Shown in pieces: positions 58,941-64,000 of a stretch of DNA of 64,000 bases. The DNA is from Erpobdella octoculata. Taxonomy: Eukaryota > Annelida > Clitellata > Hirudinida > Erpobdellidae. The position numbers and the translations under genes were made by a program. The notes under the pieces are model-generated. The model worked only from the letters and a program-made list of their open reading frames with translations. It was not told the DNA's origin and did not search any database. Where the stretch lies: assembly GCA_963978895.1 (NCBI GenBank), contig OZ022247.1, forward strand, positions 5,981,437-6,045,436. Direction: 5' to 3'. Within the stretch, counting starts at the first letter, position 1. Each line of letters begins with the position of its first letter.

Positions 58941-60284
58941 TTATAGACACGTTTCTCTTTCATGCAACGAAATATGTTTTGTTTTATTTTTTGATTGGTA
59001 CGTCATTGAAAGTTAAATAATAATGATAGTGACTATCGGTGCACCAAGAACAGTAAGAGTTAGGAGACGAGGACAGCGACTAGTCGCCAGCAAAACTAAT
59101 CGCGGCCCAACAATGTATGTTGATAATGATGATGATAGCCACCAAAAGTAAAATACTGTATTTTAAGCACCTTTATGTATGACAACACTTGTAAAGTCAA
59201 AAATATAACATGATACAACATCAAAACAAAAAATAAATAAGTTTATTATACCGGATGAGACTTAGCAGATATTATATGTAAATAATACTTCTAAGCAATA
59301 AACAGTTTATTATTCAAATTATTATTAACGATGAAATGGAATCTGTTTTCATTCACTGAGTCTTCTGGTATCACGTAGAGAAGAATGTTGCGACATCACA
59401 TGTTCAATGTTACGATATCACTTGTGGGAATGCCAAGATATCGTCTGTGGAAAAGTGGAAATGTTGTTATATCACACGCAGGAATGTTGTTATGCTGCAT
59501 GTCTGAATGTTGTGGCTCACGAGTGAGGAAGATTATTTGATTATATTATTATATGTCGCATTTGAAGACATGTTTGGTGTAATCAATTTTATTGAGAAAT
59601 TTCTTGATGAGGTTGTTTGGACACTTCTGTGCTGTTTGTTTCGTCGGCAGCTTCAAACTTTTTCCAGTTCTTCAATGAAATATCTGATTTCCTGGCACTA
59701 CAAATAAAATAGTTATAAGTTATAATGATAATGATAACATGGATGATTTATATAGCGCATTACAATGAAACAGTCATCGCAAGAGCGCTGTACAAAATGT
59801 CAAAAACCTTGGATGAACAAGAGATTGTTTAGTTATTGTATGGTACTTAATCATGGACTCCTAGATAGAAGTACTTCTATCTAGGGTATTTCTATCTAGG
59901 AGTTCATAGACTTAATGTACAGGTGGGTTTTAAGAGATTTTAAGTTAAATAAGTTTTAAGCTATATAATCGAGTTGAAACAGTCGAGTTATCAGGCTCGA
60001 AATATAAAAGTCGATAAAGTGGACATGAAAATAGCACAAGCAGAAATGCCTTTGCCGGAAATTAATAATTCGTTTGCGTTGAAATGTTGAACAATAAACA
60101 AAACAGTAAAATACATTTGTAGCGATTTTTTAAAGCCACGTTAATCTGGTGGTGTACTTCCAGGAATTTAGCGAAAAAAAATAAAAATTCAATTCGCAAT
60201 AAAAATGTACACTAACATTATATGAATTGAACTTGTGAAAGCTGATGTGAAAAAGCGTGCATGGTTTGCAAAAACAACAAGTAA
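58941..60284. other. Intergenic with minor repeats
   Basis: A ~30-bp repeat (GAATGTTGYTATRTCAC, 59383-59515) has about four units. A short LINE/SINE-like tail (ATATAGCGCATTACAATG ... AGAGCGCTGTACAA) lies at 59745-59800, and a small inverted repeat around TCTATCTAGG at 59865-59900. No gene was recognised. Confidence 0.5.
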
Positions 60285-60595
60285 ATTAAAAACGAATTTT
60301 TAAAACCCAATGCTTTTATATGTAATTAAAACACAAATTTTGCAATCAATTTTTTCTTATAATTATAATTATTTAATTATAATTATTTATAATTTTATAA
60401 TAATTTATAATTTATATTATTTATAATAATTTATAATTTATAATAATTATAATTATTATAATTTTTTCTTCCCATATAAAAATGAAATTAATTAAAATTA
60501 ACTAAATTAATTGACTTATTGTAAAACTAATAATTGAATATTGCATTGTCTTCTATTTTGAGCATGTATGCAAAATTTGAAAAAAATCTATCATC
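60285..60595 (-). repeat. Empty-site copy of the repeat flanking Helitron copy 1
   Basis: In reverse complement this matches 1-136 and 1302-1405 with only an AT-rich variable stretch between the halves. Shared words include TTTTGCATACATGCTCAAAA and AAAAAATTGATTGCAAAATT. It has no Helitron and serves as an internal control for that insertion. Confidence 0.75.
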
Positions 60596-61576
60596 AGGAA
60601 GTGACTCAAAAATTGAATTACAAGACTTGAAACAGACAGAGAAACAGAAAGACAAACAGAGACGACGACTCTGGCGAATGAATTAGAATTGAAACAGACA
60701 GACAAACAGAGACGACGAGTAGATAAAAGCATTGTAGAATAAAGTATTATAAATAAACTTAATTTTTATGTAAAGTTGATCAAAAATAAAAGATATTATT
60801 TTGCAGCTAATAGACATCTTTTAAAAACACATTCAAACTCAATTTACTTCACTATCCAAAATTTTCTTAATGGGAAACTTTCCGATGGAAAAATTTCCGG
60901 AAATTTCACATCACTAATCCTGATATAATAAATAATAACTGGATTCACAACATTCTGTAGGAGGCCTAGAAAACCAGTTACGTCATAGGTACATCATAGG
61001 CTCATAGGTACGTCAATATTTGTATAAGTATTCAGACTTGTTGTCCTCGAGACTTTGGTCTTGAACTCGAGTGCACTCGAGTTCGTTTTTCAAGGTCTTG
61101 GTCTTGATCTTGATTTTTTGTGTTAAGGTCTCGGACTTCATCTTGGACTTGGACTCAAAAGTCTCGGTCCAAGATCAAGTCCGAAACCTTAACACGTCTG
61201 ATTTTGCTGGTTAAAAGATTCTGACTTAATTTTAATTGAACATTTAATTCAACCATTAAAACGCGTATAATGAACGAAGAAAATTTTGGCGCAAGCTCAA
61301 TTTGGTGTGATGATGAAAAACAAACAAGATGTAGACCATTGAGGAATTAACCTTCTGTTAGTTAAAACATTTAATGATGGTTTCTGTCATTTAAAATTTT
61401 TTTGGTCTAAAATATTGTTTCTTCTATTAATTATGAATTGAAATTAAGTCCACAAACGTTCTAGTTAATTAAATAAAATAACATGATTCAAAGATTCAAA
61501 TAATTTGTTTACAACTCTTTGCTGGCAACAATAATCACTTCTTTACCACTTTTGCCACTAGTTTACAACAATGCTT

Positions 61577-61740
61577 ATCTATAAATTTATATAAATGAGT
61601 GTTTGTCTGTGAGTTTGTCCTTTATAGAAATCTGAACCGCTGGAGCGATCTTGATGGAATTTGGCAAAAAGGTTGTTCTCTCACAAGAAAATGTAAAAGA
61701 ACCTGAAAAAGCATAAGTTACAGCAACACTGGTGTTATAT
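61577..61740 (+). mobile_element. Helitron-like 5' end inside the hAT element
   Basis: After a host A the sequence reads TCTATAAATTTATATAAATG, then GTTTGTCTGTGAGTTTGTCC and GAACCGCTGGAGCGATCTTG, the usual form of Helitron 5' ends. No 3' hairpin with CTAG follows inside the hAT element, so only the 5' part is present or the resemblance is limited. Confidence 0.5.
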
Positions 61741-61965
61741 GTGGAAATGCTACCAGTGCTTTACTCTGAAGCAGCATGTAGTGGGAACTGCTGGCTAAAA
61801 ATAAAAAATGGTGACAGATTGAAAGTTTTGGGCTCGTTATTTGAAAAGATATTATGTGTACCAGCAACTTCAGCGCCAGTGGAGCGGATATTTAATCATA
61901 GAGGTCTATTCATGAGACCAAATCGAGCTCGCTTAGGACAAACAGTGTTATCTGAACTTGTGTAA
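61735..61965 (+). pseudogene. hAT transposase C-terminal fragment
   Basis: The frame reads LKVLGSLFEKILCVPATSAP then VERIFNHRGLFMRPNRARLG, the hAT dimerisation motif. The catalytic part is missing, so it cannot act as a transposase. Confidence 0.85.
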
Positions 61966-62253
61966 TAAACATTTAAAATAATAACAGTTTAAATTTTAAA
62001 CAGTATATTAATTTAGCCATTGACTTTTTCATGCTTCAGTTTCTTAGTTGAAAAAAGTTTATTAAGACGTCTTTATTTTGAATGATTAAAAAGTCTTGGC
62101 CTTAAACTCGGTCTTTTCTCAATATGTCTTGATCTTGCTTGATAATTGCTTTGCGAATAAACATTTTGGTCTTGATCTTGCCTTGCAAATAAAAATCTTG
62201 GTCTTGATCTTGGTCTTGGGTTCAGTGATCTTGATAACAAGCCTGTAAGTATT

Positions 62254-63260
62254 ATATAACTACTGTCGCCAGTTTGTTACACCAATTCATTTAGAACATG
62301 GACTTCTTAATATAAGACCAGGACAGCCAACTCAAAAACAAGTGTACACGCGTGGGCCATGCTGTATCAGCGTTATAACAAGAGGTTCTCCCATTAATTT
62401 GTTTTTATATTTACGTTCCAAGCGTTGTTTGACAAGCAATTTTTAATAAAAAGCCACAAAAAATTAACTTTTCAATTTTTTAATTTTTCCTTCACTTGTA
62501 ATCTTTATATTTTCTAATGTAAGTTTTTCTTAAACAATTAAAAAAAAATTTAGGAATAAAATAAGGTAGTTCTTGATTAAAATTATATTAATTTGAAAAA
62601 GATAAAAAAGAATAAACATTGTCATTAAAACATCTTTCTGATATTTTCTGAAACAGAACCATGAGAACAGAAGATCTCAGCAATTTGTCAAACAGTTCTT
62701 TAGACTTTTTTAAGACATGGAAAACTTTGAAAAAGCATATTCCAGGCATATTCGATAGGTCTGGTAAAGCCTCATCGGTCCACTTGATCCACATAGCTCA
62801 TTATACCTTCTGGTAATTCTTTCTCATTAAAAAAAAACAAATTTAGCAATAGCAAACGCACAACAATGAAGTAATCCAACGAGCGATGAACGAAAGCTAG
62901 ACCCCTCAGCCGGATTAGTAACCGTTTCACGGCCGGCTTAGCACGTTTTGCGGCCTAATTTACGGCGAGCCGAGGTTTTTGCGGCCGGCGGCGGCTAACT
63001 GTTTTCGTGGCCGGCGGCGGCTTAATTCTCGGCTTATATTTAATTTACCACTTGGAAATCAGAAGTTTCAAAACGCAAAATTGTGAAAATTTGAGATGCC
63101 CTAAAAAAAACTTTCAATCACTATTTTTCCTAAGATGTTTCAATATCACCCATCATTAGTTGTGCTTTCAACTCATTAAAATTATAAATCACACCCCTGC
63201 CCACTACTTTTTTAAAAAATTTTCCACCTAATGCCAACTGGCAAATACCAGAACTCTAAA
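62254..63260. other. Intergenic with a GC-rich block
   Basis: Mostly AT-rich. A block at 62900-63040 is rich in CGGCCGGC and CGGCGGC words, with three rough repeats of TTTTGCGGCC/TTTTCGTGGCC, unlike its surroundings. No gene was recognised. The block may be a transposon end. Confidence 0.4.
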
Positions 63261-63277
63261 TCATATATACAGTATAT

Positions 63278-63313
<36 letters not shown>

Positions 63314-64000
63314 ATGAATGTTTGTATATATATTTGTCCTTTATGCATTGCTACACCATTCATCCGATCGTAATGAAATTTTCACACAACCTTGAGAGTC
63401 AAGGGGAATCAAATATATAAAAAAAATTTGAAATCCGTCACAAAATGAGCGGAGCGGAGCGGGTGAGCGAGCGGGAACTATATATATATATGTTTGTGCG
63501 TATGTATCTGTGTATGTATGTATGTTTATGTGCATGTATGTGTGTCTGTGTGTGTGTTTATGTATGTACTAGCGGAGATACCCGGCGTTGCCCGGGTTTT
63601 TTAGAGGTTTTTCTAATGTTTGTCTCTTTCTCTCCCGTTTCCTTTCCCACTCCTGTTCGCTTTCCCGTTTTCGGTCGTTTTCCCGCTGCCGGTCGCTTTC
63701 CCGCTGCCGGTCGCTTTCCCGCTCCCGGTTGCTTTCCCGCTCCCGGTCGTTTTCCCGTTTCCGGTCGCTGTCCCGTTCCCGCTCAAGTTTGCTCTCTCAT
63801 TCCCGCTCACGCTTGCTTTTCCGTTCCCGCTCGCTGTCCGTTCCGGGTCGCTTTCCCGTTTCTATAATAGACAAACTAACCCACAAACATTCATATATAT
63901 ATAGTCTTAGCAAATCTATTTTACGTTTCATAGGCTAACAGAAATTATGAAAGAATGTAAAAGAGAAAATGAGCGTGAACGGGAACGGGAGAGCAACCGT
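63261..64000 (+). mobile_element. Composite Helitron H1, copy 4, cut by the window end
   Basis: After host A a TC start is followed by a CA/TA run and then TAAATGAATGTTTGTATA and the H1 5' region (CCTTTATGCATTGCTACACC). The inner inverted end has CTAG at 63569-63572, and the loop sequence with GTCTTAGCAAATC and the start of the plus-oriented arm are present. The 3' end lies outside the window. The start is less certain because the dinucleotide tract is expanded. Confidence 0.8.

Larger units (their letters stand above)
61033..62245 (+). mobile_element. hAT transposon derivative with perfect 8-bp duplication
   Basis: The terminal inverted repeats CAGACTTGTTGTC and CAGGCTTGTTATC (reverse complement of the right end) are flanked by TAAGTATT on both sides (61025-61032 and 62246-62253). 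Subterminal regions carry many GGTCTTGATCTTG words, densest at 61060-61200 and 62095-62235. It contains a transposase C-terminal fragment and what looks like a Helitron 5' end. At 1213 bp it is non-autonomous. Confidence 0.92.

Overview
The window is nuclear DNA of an animal, most likely an AT-rich, transposon-rich marine-type invertebrate. Five host genes of metazoan families have GT-AG introns: a kelch-like protein, a rhodopsin-class GPCR, a kynurenine/glutamine aminotransferase, an ORP2-type oxysterol-binding protein and CCDC97. A sixth two-exon gene was not recognised. The phylum cannot be fixed from the sequence alone. There is no bacterial gene arrangement, rRNA or CRISPR array.

Layout: 1-1.4 kb, a composite Helitron inside a dispersed repeat. 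1.6-4.4 kb, kelch-like gene (-) with a SINE in an intron. 5-10.6 kb, nested elements: hAT remnants, then an (AT)n-bounded unit with a hammerhead-ribozyme-like motif, split by a 3.1-kb foldback-type DNA transposon carrying a Ulp1-protease/PHD fragment. 11-15 kb, a MULE relic with G-tract termini and a hAT MITE. 16.1-17.4 kb, GPCR (+). 18-23.2 kb, one Helitron (-) whose 5' tip is split by a second Helitron (-) that contains an intact 1036-codon LINE ORF2. 24.9-29.4 kb, 12-exon aminotransferase (+). 30-37.3 kb, transposon remnants, a 301-bp palindrome and a 1.4-kb minisatellite. 37.7-39.8 kb, unrecognised gene (+). 41.1-53.8 kb, 13-exon ORP2 gene (-), with a hAT element, solo LTR, hAT remnant and two Helitrons in its introns. 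54.8-57.8 kb, five-exon CCDC97 gene (+), head-to-head with ORP2. 58-64 kb, LINE relic, a complete hAT with perfect target-site duplication, and a fourth copy of the composite Helitron cut by the window end.

The host genes do not form a pathway; the only suggestive arrangement is the divergent ORP2/CCDC97 pair, about 960 bp between start codons. The most unusual content is mobile: (1) a repeatedly mobilised composite Helitron with 18-bp GC-rich repeats in opposed arms; (2) the foldback transposon with 182-bp repeats in its arms and a captured Ulp1/PHD fragment; (3) the hammerhead-like motif in the unit that hosts it; (4) a chain of at least three nested insertions at 18-23 kb. Exon coordinates were placed by hand from splice-site consensus, reading frame and remembered family conservation; no alignment or search was run.
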